From contig JARHVA010008348.1 in the NCBI GenBank assembly GCA_037957365.1, forward strand, positions 342,001 to 406,000: a DNA stretch of 64,000 nt, in the 5' to 3' direction. The DNA is from Torreya grandis. Lineage: Eukaryota; Streptophyta; Pinopsida; Cupressales; Taxaceae. This document shows, one piece after another, positions 37,773 to 48,883 of the stretch (positions are counted from its first letter, which is position 1; each line of letters opens with the position of its first letter). A program made the translations under genes and the position numbers. Below the pieces are notes generated by a model that saw only the letters and a list, made by a program, of their open reading frames with translations, made no database searches and had not been told where the DNA came from.

Positions 37773-39854
37773 CTATGTACAGCTAACCAAATATGATCTT
37801 CTCCCTCCTAGATCAAAGGGAAAACTTCTTAAGTCTTCTTTATGGCAAGAAAATTTATGGTTATAGACAAGTGGTTGAATGGAATGGAAGCTTGGTAACT
37901 TTCCCTTCTTGCCTACCACCTTAATTAGCTTGTATCCAAGTGGATTAGGGTCAAACATATCTCCAACATCTATATATTCACTTTGCCCTTTAAAACCTAA
38001 TTCATGTTAACCCCTCATGTTGGTGTATGTCATCAAGAAATATATGGTTGGTTTATCACCATAAGTCTCATTTAGCTCATAGTCCCCTTGACATGCACTA
38101 TGGATTGACTTGTTCCTTTTGGCTTCATTAAAGAGCCTATCAAACTGATCTTCTACTTCATTATGGTCTTATTGAAGAAGGGTGACTAATGTGGTGTCTA
38201 GAATGAGATCACAAACCGCTTGCTCATCCCACAGAATGTCTCCTTTTTACTTGAGGCTCCCATCTTCAAAGCTTCTATCAAAATGAATAGGCCTCTCTTT
38301 TTCTTGCTAAAAAATAAGAGTCTCTAGATGTTTAAAGACATGCTCCTCAAACTCCTCCATCTCAGGTCCCATGGCATGGTCATCATCCTCATCAAAGCAA
38401 AAATGAAGTTCATCAAACAAAGAGGAAGAGAGCTCACCTTGCTGATATTCCTCATCATCCATTATTGACAAATAAATTTTGTCCACCTCATCTTCATATT
38501 TCTGGAATATATACATGTATGCATGACCTATGTCTTCTCCATCTTTGATGATGTCTTCAAAAGGGGCTTCTATGATGATCTCCTCTCCATTATCAATTGA
38601 GAGGGCCTCTTGATCAGCCACAAATTAGATCCTCTCATCTTCAATTACCTCTTCAAAAATGGGTTCCTCCTTGAGAAGGAATGAAGTGGAGGGATGATGG
38701 TTAAACTCATGTGGAACAGGAGGCAAACCTTGAGCTAGAATCAAATAATTCTCTTCCTTCCATTTGGCCAGTACTTCATCCACATCATATGTGGCTTGAT
38801 AGCTCTCCAAAAGGGGTGTAGATGGGATATGTTTAGACATAGGATATTTTATTTAGTATAAATCATCCATCACACCTTGACTAAGGGACTTCATTCTGGA
38901 CTCCAACTCTATAATTTGCTTGGCTATATTCTTTTGAAAGAGCCTTTCTTGGAGATCACATGCATCATTATGATGAGTAGGAGTAGCTTCATCTTCTTCA
39001 AGGTTTTAGGCAAAACCTTTTTCTTCCTCTTTCATATCCCATTATTCCACTATTTCTTTCCAACTCATGACCTTAGGACTGGAACTGTTCTCTTGAGAAT
39101 AGGCAGCAGCTTCATCTTTTCCAAGGCCCTAAACTAGTTCATAATATGCCCTCCTCCAACTTGGGATCTTGGCATCATGTTGAAAGACTTGAGGAGGTTG
39201 AGGAAGACTAGGAAGGATCCATTCATGCATAAGAAGAGTTGCTTAAAGAGAGATGTGTTGCTTTTTAAGAGACGTAGGATGATTTCCTTCAAAGGAAGAT
39301 TCACAGTCTAAAGAATTAAGAAGGCTAGTTTCTAAGGGAGGCTGCTCTAATGCTCTTTGGTATTGAAAAGTTAGATGTAAAGGATTAATATCAAGAGTAG
39401 ATAATGCATCAGATGGGCTAAAAAATTAGCTCATATTATTTTGGTGAGCAAGAGCTATTTGATAGAAAGGATTTGGTGTACAAGAGGGGTTTTCCTTTTG
39501 AATAGGAGGAGGTTGATTTGGGATGGGGAAAGGAAAGCAAGGTCAATTGCCTTGAAGGGATGAACTCATCTACCTTTCTACTTCTTCCTTTATAAACTAT
39601 AAGGCCTAATCTTGCCTAAACAAGCACTCCTCTTTGTATGTAAGCTCTTGTTGATATCTATTTTGCTTATCCAATATGTCTATCTCAATCATTTATGTCT
39701 CAAACTCTAGCATTATTTCCTTCACACTCATAGATTTACTAGGTGAAGGGCAAATAGGAGAGTTTCTTGAGGTGATTTCATGAAAAACTTGAGCTTGATC
39801 AAAACTATATGAAGGAACACAAGGCCCATGCTGCTCAGTAATGGGATTATACAT
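37773..39854 (-). pseudogene. Element C internal reading frame, about 690 codons, unrecognised protein
   Basis: One minus-strand frame from an ATG at 39854 to 37773 stays readable with roughly a dozen stops. It begins MYNPITEQHGPCVPSYSF, then a charged part with KEIMLEFET and YQQELTYKEECLF that could form a coiled coil, then a proline-rich PIPNQPPPIQKENP. The middle has SRMKSLSQGVMDDLY. The next part is very acidic, with EEIIIEAPFEDIIKDGEDI and FCFDEDDDHAMGPEMEEFEE. The end reads MFDPNPLGYKLIKVVGKKGK. I recognise no gag, protease or enzyme domain. It follows the PBS by about 150 bases, the place of gag, so a structural protein is a guess. Retention of one frame over 2 kb argues that it once coded. 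Confidence 0.6.
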
Positions 39855-40000
39855 ACCAAAATGTGATGTTTTTTATGGCACCAAGATTGCTTAACCAGTT
39901 GATTCAACTCAAAGTCACCATTGGTGTTGATTGAAATGCCTCCAAAAGTTAATTAGTTGAATAACACACCAAAAAAATTAAAGTCTTTGGATAAATTATC

Positions 40001-40020
40001 TCACTAGGCATGCCAAAAAC
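40001..40020 (-). other. Element C primer binding site
   Basis: Minus strand GTTTTTGGCATGCCTAGTGA follows the normal-orientation LTR end at 40021. It matches the PBS of E and B and sets the direction of C. Confidence 0.7.
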
Positions 40021-40430
40021 TATTAACACAGTGGATTGCACCCTCTAAAGGGAGGCTCAGCTCTCTTCATCCATGTGATATAATGGATACACCCCTCTTG
40101 TTGTGGGTGGAAAACATGAGGGATGAATCTCTAGATTATGGGCTAACTCCCCTTGATACACCTTGAGGCCCTGGATCTCCTACTACTAATTATGGGGGGG
40201 ATGAAAAAGGAGAGAAAATACTAAAAATGGGACCTAAGCTAAGAGGTGATGCACCAAAATAATTGTTCTACTCAGCTTTGGCATACACTTTGAACCATGG
40301 ATATCAACCATACACTTCATTTAGGTGAGAAAACCTTCTTTGCATCAGTATTTCAATAAGGGGTCCTATGAAGATATAAGGAGGAAGAAACTAGCACAAG
40401 AGGTGTTTTAAACACATTGTTGGGTACCCC
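40021..40430 (-). repeat. Element C 5' LTR remnant: U5 side only
   Basis: It matches 34760-35170 in direct orientation, from TATTAACACAGTGGATTGC to ACACATTGTTGGGTA, then breaks. The next base starts the inverted LTR. The break lies in GGGTACCC, a perfect 8-bp palindrome. Confidence 0.88.
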
Positions 40431-43146
40431 CTCCTTTGTATTGGTAAGAGTCATTCAATCCATGATTTGGTTTTGCCATCCCTTAGCTACCTTGTGTAAA
40501 GTGTCCTTTGTCAAACCTGTTCCATGAAAATCCAAGTATTTTCCTCTTTTGCTTGCCAAGTGTATTTTGGGTTTGTCAACAGCAATTGCTTCACCTACAG
40601 TAGTTAATTTTGGGTTTTACAAGCAACTTAACTTATGAAATTTGTATAAGCTAAGTCACTTGCAAAACTCAATTTGGTCTTCACAAACCAAATTGGGTTT
40701 TCTAGATGACTTTACTTGTGAAATTTTCATAAGTCAAGCTACTTTACAAACTTGATTTGGTCTTTATAGTGCAATTAAAAAAATTTAAATGACTTTACTT
40801 ATAAAGGTTTATAAGTAAAGTCACTTTCAAAACCTAATTTGGTCTCAGTAGACCAAATCAATTTTTGCAAGTGGCTTTACTTATTTGTCTTCTAAGCAGA
40901 AGTTGATGTAAAACCTGAAGTAGAGGCTTGTAAGAAGTCTGAAATGGTCTATCAAGAAGGAATCAGGTTTACAAAGTGCCTTTACTTGAAAACTTTATGA
41001 TTTTTTAGCCCATAAGAACCTGATTTGGTCTTAGACATTTGCAAAAGGCAAGGGATTTCTATGGAGGGCGCTTTGACTATTCATAGGGCAGTTGTAAAAT
41101 TCCCAAAGGGTAAGTGTTTTTCTAGAGGGAACTTGGGCAAAGAAAGAGGACTCTTTCCTCTTTTACAAAGGGTGAATTGCAACAAAATCGAAGGGTATGT
41201 GCCCTTGTAGAGGGAACTTAAGCAACGAATAAGGCCAATTCAAAAATCTCAAAGGGCAATTTAGAGGCTAAGGAGCCCTTGTAAAGGGCAGGCAATGAAC
41301 AAGTGGACCTTTCTTAAAGCTCTGAAGGGTATTTTTGAGCATAAATGGCCCTTCCAAAGGGAAGCCAGTTGAAGAGGAAGATAAAAGGCAAAGGCCCAAA
41401 GGGTACTTGCCCTTTGGGAAAAGAGACAAGCCAAAAGGAGATTTCCTTCAGATAAATATCCAAAATAATTCCTTCAGACATTTTTTTGAAGGAAAGAGAG
41501 GCCCGAAGACACTTTCCCTTCAAGAAAAAGATTAAAAGGAATTTCTTTAGAAAAATGTCTGAAGGAATTCCTTTAGACATTTATCTGAAGGAAATAGATG
41601 CTCACACAAAATTTGAAAGCCCGAAGACCACAAAGAAGCCAAAGAAATCCTTCAGACATTTTGTCTGAAGAAATTCCTTCAGACAAATATTTGAAGGACT
41701 TGTCAAGGGAAAATCCCATCGTAAATAATGAGAAAGTGAGTAAGGACAAAGTCAAGGAAGAGACAAAAATAAAGAATATAGGTAGGAATAAAACAAGAAG
41801 AAATAAGTCGAAAAGGAACCCACAAAAAAAAAAGATGGCAAAGAGCCCAAAACCCAAGTAAACGTGGGAGGAAGAAGACAAGACAAAGACTAAGGACCGA
41901 GAAGGAGTAGAAGATTGCTGAGAGCCTGAAGACTTGATAAGTAAATAGAAAAGGAACAAAATCAAAAGAGAAATTAAAAGAAAGAGACAAAATACAGGCA
42001 AAGATAAAGTAGAAAAGACAAAGCTTAGAATAGTTCCAGTAACTTGACAAAGTCAAAAGGCAGAATCAATGACCATTCACAATAAGATCAATGGCATAGG
42101 CACACTCATAAAAAGGAATTAATATCTTTTGGTGGAATATTATCTACCAAAAACCAATAAATATATTGGTTTTTGAACTATAGAGATCAGCATCCCATGT
42201 TTTTCATGCTTCACCGTTAATGCACAACCAGTTGCATCTAAGCATTGAAGAGAGCACAGATAGTCACAACAACTTAGAATGGCTTTGTTAATTGTTAGGA
42301 ATGAGTTTCCCATGATTTTTCATCCCAAGGATATTAGAATTGGTGGTTTAGATAGTCTACAACATGGTTTCCACATGTAGTTTGAAGATATGGTAGCAGT
42401 AATGGTCTCTTGTTTTAGCAGATGTTTAACTGGGCAAGGGTCTCCATTCCTAGTGATGTTAGCCATCTTGTTTCCAACATTCTATATAATTGTAACTACT
42501 CATTTTTATATGGATCTCTTAGCTTTTATGGTGAAGCCCTGAAGGAATTTAACTAGAATCAAATAAATCATTTTTACCTCCATTTGAGCTTGCACTTTTG
42601 CATGTCTATGGTTTTATCTTGTATTAAGTCATTTTCTTTTCATGCTTTCATAAGTTTATTCTAGAATATCTAATGCATAGTGATTTTCCTTTTTTTAGGT
42701 CACAGGAAGTGTCTAGATCGAGTATAGGCAAGTGAATGGGCTACCCAGCAGTGTGTTTAAAACACCTCTTATGCCAGTTTATTCCTCCCTATATCTTCAT
42801 AGGACCCCCTAATGAAATACTGATGCAAGCAAGTTTTTCTCACCTGAATGAAGTATATGCTTATTGTCCATGGTTCAAATTATATGTCAAAGATGAGTAG
42901 ACCAATTGTTTTGGTGCATCACCTCTTAGTTTAGTCCCATTTTTAGTATTTTCTCTCCCTTTTCATCCCCCCCATAATTAATAGTAGGAGATCCAGGGCC
43001 TCAAGGTGCATCAAGGGGAGCTAGCCTCTAATTTAGAGATTCATCCCTCACATTTTCCACCCACAGTAAGAGGGATGTCTCCTTTTTGTTGCATGGATAA
43101 AGAGAGCTGAGCCTCCCTTCAAAGGGTGCAATCCACCACGTCAACA
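40431..43146 (+). repeat. Element C inverted LTR at the upstream end
   Basis: It is the reverse complement of 34760-37480, lacking only the first ~45 bases of U3. Landmarks in reverse order include the GACCAAATCA/GTAAAGTC segments (40650-40900), the GGAATTCC palindromes (41440-41700), the TATA at 42482 and the start TGTTGACGTGGTGGATTG read from 43146. The outer end GTCAACA abuts the target duplication. Confidence 0.88.
42482..42490 (+). promoter_or_regulatory. TATA box of the inverted C LTR, facing outward
   Basis: CTATATAAT on the plus strand, the counterpart of the box at 35418. It would direct transcripts rightward into the RT and integrase remnant of element B. Confidence 0.45.
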
Positions 43147-43151
43147 TTTAT
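43147..43151. other. Target duplication TTTAT, right of element C
   Basis: Perfect match to 34755-34759. Confidence 0.85.
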
Positions 43152-44100
43152 CCTTAATGGATGGATTTTTTGGGTACAATCATATCAAGATAGCTCCTAA
43201 AGATCAACACAAAACTATGTTCACCACTTCTTGGGGAATATTTTGTTACCAAGTCATATCATTTGTCTTAAAAAACACTAGAGCCACATATCAACATGTC
43301 ATGACTATCATATTCCATGACATGATGCATGATATTGTTTAGGACTATTTTGATGACAAACTAGAAAAATAAAGAACAAGAGTTGGACATCTTAACATTC
43401 TACAAAGAATCTTTGAGAGGCTTCATGAATATAAAGTATGTTTGAATCCTAAGAAATGTATTTTTAGAGTCACATCAGGTAAATTGATAGGTTTCATTAT
43501 ATCACAAAGAGGGATCAAAGTCGACCCTACAAAAGTCAAGGCCATTATGGAAATGCCTCCACCAAATAATCTTAAATAATTGCAAAGCCTGCAAGGAAAT
43601 ATCCAATTTATACATAGGTTCATTTATCTATTGGTAGATAAGTACCACCCATTTACCCATATCTTTAAGAAAGGGGTAACATTTCAATGGGATGAAGATT
43701 ATTAGTTAGCATTTGTGAAGCTTAAGACATACTTGGCCAATCTGCCAGTCTTAAGACTACCAACATAGGGAAAGCCACTACTTCCTTACATATCAGCAAT
43801 AGAGCATGCACTGGGGGCACTTTTGGCCCAACATGATGATCAAGGTAAATAACATGTAGTCTATTATCTAAGTTGCACTCTGGTGGCTTATGAACATAAT
43901 TATGTGCCTATTGAGAATACATGTTTGGCTATGGTGTTCACTACTCAAAAATTGTGACATTATATGTTAAACAATAAAACAATTATCATCACCAAGGTGG
44001 ACCCTCTCAAGTTCCTTTTATCCAAAGTGGCTCTTCAAGGATGTATAGATAAATGGGTTATGCTCCCAAGTGGGTTTGACATTGAGTATCAGAATTAGAA
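43152..44100 (+). pseudogene. Element B reverse transcriptase C-terminal half and gypsy RNase H
   Basis: Codons resume at the insertion point with LMDGFFGYNHIKIAP, then TSWGIFCYQVISFVLKN, ATYQHVMTIIFHDMMHDI, a stop, and the catalytic YFDD at 43346-43357. Next come LNPKKCIFRVTSGKLIGFII and a connection segment with FIHRFIY. The RNase H region has PYISAIEHALGALLAQHDD and VYYLSCTLVAYEHNY at about 43780-43900. Stops occur every 50-100 codons. YFDD is a conservative variant of YVDD. Confidence 0.82.
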
Positions 44101-44199
44101 AGCAATCAAAGGGCAAGTAATTACTGACCAACTTACAGAAGCTCCTATTGAAGATACTCAACCTCTCAAATTCAGCTTTTTGGATGATTCTATTATGAC

Positions 44200-44640
44200 A
44201 ATAGAACAAACATCACAAGAACCTGAATATTGGAAGATATATTTTAATGGCTCCTTCACATCCCATGGATCTAGAGCTAGAATATTGTTGATCACACCAT
44301 AAGGGGCACTTATTCCCAAATCATTTCATATATAATTTAATTATACAAATAATATGGCTGAGTATGAGGCATTAATCATAGGGCTTCACCTTACCATTTA
44401 GTGGAATATTTAGAGATTGAAGGTCTGTGGTGATTCTTAGTTGATTATCAATTAGACCACTAATCAATATCAAATAAGAGATGATAAGCTTATTCCTTAC
44501 AAGCAAATTGTTGATAACCCCAAAACACATTTTTAATATATGTAGTTTAAACAAGTTCTAAGACAAAATAATAGATCCATCAATGTAATGGTGATGATTA
44601 GTTCCATGTTATAGATGGGTGACAATGCTAAAGAGTATCA
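44200..44640 (+). pseudogene. Element B second RNase H domain, after RT
   Basis: Plus strand: EYWKIYFNGSFTSHGSRA, then NYTNNMAEYEALIIGLHL, then LKVCGDS and IRDDKLIPYKQIVD. This is the additional RNase H of Tat-type elements. The first catalytic aspartate is changed to asparagine (FNGS). The Glu of EYEAL and the Asp of GDS are kept. It lies between RT and integrase, unlike the domain in element E. Confidence 0.78.
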
Positions 44641-44739
44641 TTTCTTCATCAAATATCTTCTACAACTTGTACGTGTCTTGTTAGATTCATAGAGGGTATA
44701 CACCATTGTTGGTCCTAATCCCCCTCCTAATTTTCCATG

Positions 44740-45985
44740 ATACCAAGATTTTTATAATTACTTCCATGATCATGTATTCCCAGTGAACCTTTCCAATAAC
44801 TAATAGAAATTATTCCTTCACTGATTATCACGTTATACCCTCCTTGGAAACATGCTCTATCGAAAAGGCTATAATGGAAAATTTCTTCATTATCTATCTT
44901 TGGGAGAATCCAAACTAGCTTTGAAGGAGGGTCATGAAGGAATGTGTGGGGGGCCACACCAATGGTGTAGTCTTAGCAAAGAAGCTCCTCTGAGTAGAGT
45001 ACTATTGGCCCAAAATAGAGAGTGATGCTTAAAATTATGTGAATAAGTGTGTTCCTTGTCAACAACATGGCAACTTGATATATGTACCTTCTTTACCATT
45101 ATATCCAATCATAACACCATACCCATTCTCAACATGGGGCCTCGATCTAATCTAAAAAATTAACCCAACATCTTCAAATGGCCATAAGCATATTTTGACT
45201 ACAACCAAGTAGATTGAGCTCGTTCCTCTCACTTATGTTACTAGGAAGTAGATATCCAAATTTATCCATTATCATATCATCTATCAATATGGAATCTTAT
45301 CTTGTATTATATTTGATAATGGTAGATCCTTTATAAACCAAGATGTCAAAGCTCTTTGTGTTAAATTCAAGATCAAGCACAAGAAATCAATTCTATATAA
45401 CCCACAAGGCAATGGATAATGTGAGGCATCAAAAAAAACTATGTAGCCATCTTAAAAAAGATTATTAATGATGTTGGCCATAATTATCACTTGCAAATAT
45501 TTCTTACCCTTTGGGCTTATAGAACTAGTCATCAGACCCCAACAAGAGCCACTCCATACTCTCTTTTCTATGGCACTAAAGCTATTGTCTTAGTTGAGAT
45601 CAAGCTACCATCCTTGTGAGTATCACTAAAACATATTGAAGATGATGAGGATTACAAAGTCTCAAGGCTATAAGAATTAGAACTTCTTGCTGGCAAGCAT
45701 TTAGCTACCCTAGAAAACTTGCAGGCCTATCAGAACATATTACAAAGAAGCTACAACAAGTGCATTCTCCCTCAGGAGTTTAAGATTGGTGATTTGGTTT
45801 TGAAAGAGAACCAAAAGAACATGAATGTTGGATGCAAAAATAAAGGTAAGTTTTAGACTAATTGGTTGGGCCCATATATTATCATGGTGAACTATGGATC
45901 AGGGGCATATCAACTAGTTAATCTGAATGGTGAAGACCTTATAGATCCCATGAACATCATACACCTTAAGAGGTTATATGCATAA
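44740..45985 (+). pseudogene. Element B integrase with GPY-type C-terminus
   Basis: The zinc-binding part has LALKEGHEGMCGG (about 44920) and a C-x-x-C at 45048-45059, KCVPCQQHG. The catalytic core is broken by frameshifts; the segment NDVGHNYHLQIFLTLWAYRT, then TPTRATPYSLFYGTKAIV (45463-45597), is its end. The C-terminal domain reads LPQEFKIGDLVLKENQ, then NWLGPYIIMVNYGSGAYQLV, then NIIHLKRLYA followed by a stop at 45985. The GPY/F motif and final KRLYA are characteristic of plant gypsy integrases. Confidence 0.82.
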
Positions 45986-47348
45986 ATAGATTTGAGCCAT
46001 TGTCTACAAGACCACTGATTTGGGGGTAACTTGTCTTGAAGTAATTTTATCCCACCATTTTATACTACCTTGGACCATCTTATCATGGACCATATTCTTT
46101 GAACCACTCTCTTACAAAGAGCCATATTCTTTTTATCCAATTAAATAGTTAAACCTTTAGACCATTTGTCACTCTAGATATTTCTCATTTAGAACCATAT
46201 TCTTTATGTCTTAAGCATGTTGTAAGCTTGAACACTTTTATCCCTTGACTAATTATGATCTTGATTATGTCTCATGAATGCATTCAATGCTAGTTCTACA
46301 AAGCAATTCAGCCAAAATAGTGTTTTGCAACTTCTTTTATAGAAAAGGGAACAAGAACACCTTTACATCTCCAAATCATTTTCATATGGTTCTTTAGATT
46401 GATTTTGTGTTGCACACTATTCTATATTACATTTGTTATTCTTTGTACTCATTTTTGCCTTTTTAAAATCCCTGCTCTCATCGATTTGTGAGCATGGGTT
46501 GTTACAACCAAATTAGCTATTTTATTGGAACTTCTACTCTCAGAAGAGCATCTCCTTGACTAGATAGTCCCACCTTGTGTATATTTTATCCCAAAAACAC
46601 CAAAAACATTGGAAATACTTTGAAAATACCAAAAACATAAGATGTTTGATCCACAAAAGAACAAAAACATTATCTTTTACTTATGTACATTATGATCATC
46701 ATGTTCTTTCCATTTTGCAAGCATTTTTATCCTACTAACTTTATGTTGATCAAGTCATATTGTCCCATGCACTTTCCATTTTGCAAGATCATTCTTTCTC
46801 ATCCCATCAGCTTGCCATTTTACAAGACTAATCTCATTTGTCAAGTCTTCCCTTTTCTTCTACAAAGTTAATCATATGTTTTTGGTCATCATCATGTCCT
46901 CTATCCCACTTCTTGGGAGAACTACATTTGGCCTAAAGTTCATATTGGAACATGCATCCATGAAACTATGTAGGCAACAGCCATTTGTCTTGTACATTTG
47001 GAGTCAACTCAGCCAACCCCTTCTTTTTCTTCTCTTCCCCCATTTTTCTGTCATTGTTCTTCTTTAATTAGAGAATAACTTTTGTGTCATTTTTATTTTT
47101 TACATTATGGTGGAAATTAACACGTCTACCATACGTGCATGAATAATTATCTTTAAACTGTACTAGCTTGGTTTTTATTTGTGTGTTTATTTGATTTTTT
47201 TGGTATTTTCTTGCATTTTCTTGGTGTTTTTTTGTGCTTTCTCACCTCTCCTTTTAGTTTTTCTCCTTTTCTTTTTTTATTACTTCTTGTATCATCTTGG
47301 CCTTGTGTTTCCCTGTATGTTTTTGCTTTTCTCTTTTGTGTTTCAAAA

Positions 47349-47540
47349 CATCTTGATAAATCACATGGATCTTGATTATTTATATCTTGATCTCATGTTA
47401 TTAAGTTGTTTTTGGAACTTTTTATTTATTTGATTGTTATTGGTGTCTTGTTTTTCTCTTTTGAGTTCAAGACCATCTTGATGGACCACATAGATCTTGA
47501 TTATTCATATCTTGATCCTATGTCATTCAGATGTTCTTTC
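47349..47540 (+). repeat. Diverged tandem repeat, about 123 bp apart
   Basis: ATCTTGATAAATCACATGGATCTTGATTATT recurs as ATCTTGATGGACCACATAGATCTTGATTATT about 123 bases on, and a weaker third echo follows near 47580. Confidence 0.7.
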
Positions 47541-48308
47541 TTTTCATTTTTAAAAAAAGTATTGTTCCTCCTTAAGCCTTGATTGTTCATATCTCAATTT
47601 TAAGTTAGGTTCATTTATGTTTATCTTTTTCTATCTTTGATTTTTTTTTAAATGTAAATAGTTGTAACTCTAGTTTTGGTTATTGTTTTACCATTATCCT
47701 TAGTTATAGGTATTCACATTTGAACTGGCTCAGTGCATTTGAAATGACATGTCATCATGAGTTATTCATACTTATGATACCCAATTTATTTTTCTATATC
47801 AAGCACTTTGTGCTCAGGTTTCAAAGTCTTAACTTCAACATCACTCTGATGAACAATACTAAAGATCACTATGCATAATCTAGGCTCATGATATGAAAAT
47901 AGGCATCTAGGTACCATGCATTTTCACACTTGACTCTATGCTTAGATGTGCATCTCTCTACATACATCATAATTCTAATCAATCTTTTGGTTAGTTTTCT
48001 TCATCCCTCATTCCATTCTATCCCATTCTTAGGAGAACTACATCGACTTGAGGTCTTACTAAATTATGTAGGTAATGTTTAATTTTTATTGAGGTCAACT
48101 CAGCTATCTTTCATTCATTTTTCATCTCTTTCATCATTTTGTGCATTCTCACATGCTTGGATTCTTGTGGCTTTTTATGCCATTCTACCATCGCATCTAT
48201 GTTTGCACCCACTTGCTTTAACCTATGTTTTGGGTTATATTCTTGAGCTAATTATTTGCCAATTTTCCATGCGGGGGCATAACATCTAAACAACGTCAGA
48301 ATCAAATC

Positions 48309-48410
48309 AGCCCTACAGGGGTAAACCATTATTTATTCTTTATCAATGATCAAAATTAGCCCTACTAGGGCATAACTATCTTATCACGATCAAATTTTCT
48401 CTACTAGGGC
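48309..48410 (+). repeat. Three short repeats of AGCCCTACTAGGGCA type
   Basis: Copies start near 48309, 48357 and 48398. Each has a small inverted repeat (CCCTACTAGGG) preceded by GATCAAA. Confidence 0.7.
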
Positions 48411-48870
48411 ACTTCTTATTATCATATTTTGGAGACCATATTTTCCCTTTTCCTCTAATTCCAATCTCTCCACACTTTTTCCCATGATGGCAATGTTTTA
48501 GTATACAACTTGTCTTAGTATTGATCAATGTCATAAGTATGTAGCTTGCACTCTCAAATTGGGTGCATTTATGGTGTGTCCCTTACATGTTTGGATTGAT
48601 TCCTTACCATTCCCCTCATCTTTATAGCCTATTATACCTCTAATTATATTTTGATCATTGATGGTAAATATGTATGCAAGCATTAGTTCATCTAGATGTG
48701 ATCTATTCCATGAGTTGATCTCATTTTCTCTCTCTTTTTGAGAGTCCATCCTTCTCTTTCATCTTAGTATGTCCTCGTGAGGGGGCATCATGGGTATGTT
48801 CCAATTTTTATTGACAACTCTTTCTTTGAAAAGATGTTACTTTGCCTAAATGTCTCACTATGCCTTTTCA

Positions 48871-48883
48871 AACAGGGGTAAAA
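48871..48883 (+). other. Element B polypurine tract
   Basis: AACAGGGGTAAAA lies directly before the LTR start TGTAGACATCC. Shorter than in element A. Confidence 0.7.

Larger units (their letters stand above)
34760..43146 (-). mobile_element. Element C: non-autonomous LTR retrotransposon with an inverted upstream LTR
   Basis: It occupies 8387 bp between perfect TTTAT duplications in the RT of B. On the minus strand the order from 43146 is: an LTR in inverted orientation (43146-40431), the last 410 bases of an LTR in normal orientation (40430-40021), a PBS (40020-40001), one decayed reading frame, and a complete 3' LTR (37525-34760). Both outer ends are therefore U5 ends, TGTTGACATGG and its inverse. 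No gag, protease, RT or integrase motif is present. LTR ends, U5 sequence and PBS resemble element E, which could have been its autonomous partner family. No clear polypurine tract is seen at 37526. Confidence 0.82.
45986..48870 (+). other. Element B 3' non-coding region
   Basis: About 2.9 kb between the integrase stop and the polypurine tract, with pyrimidine-rich runs. Open frames at 46683-47433 are hydrophobic only because of T-rich sequence. A segment with TCTTGGGAGAACTACAT at 46905 and TCTTAGGAGAACTACAT at 48029, both followed by GTCAACTCAGC, shows an internal duplication about 1.12 kb apart. Tandem repeats at 47349-47540 and 48309-48410 are listed separately. Confidence 0.6.

Noticed and set aside
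34760..43146. Element C as a DNA transposon with 2.7-kb terminal inverted repeats
   Set aside because: The repeat units have TG...CA LTR ends, TATA boxes, a PBS next to the third partial copy, and close similarity to the LTR of E. Five-base duplications fit integrase. No transposase is seen.
46683..47433. Hydrophobic reading frames after the B integrase
   Set aside because: Pyrimidine-rich non-coding 3' region of B with no domain, and phenylalanine and leucine dominate simply from T and C composition.
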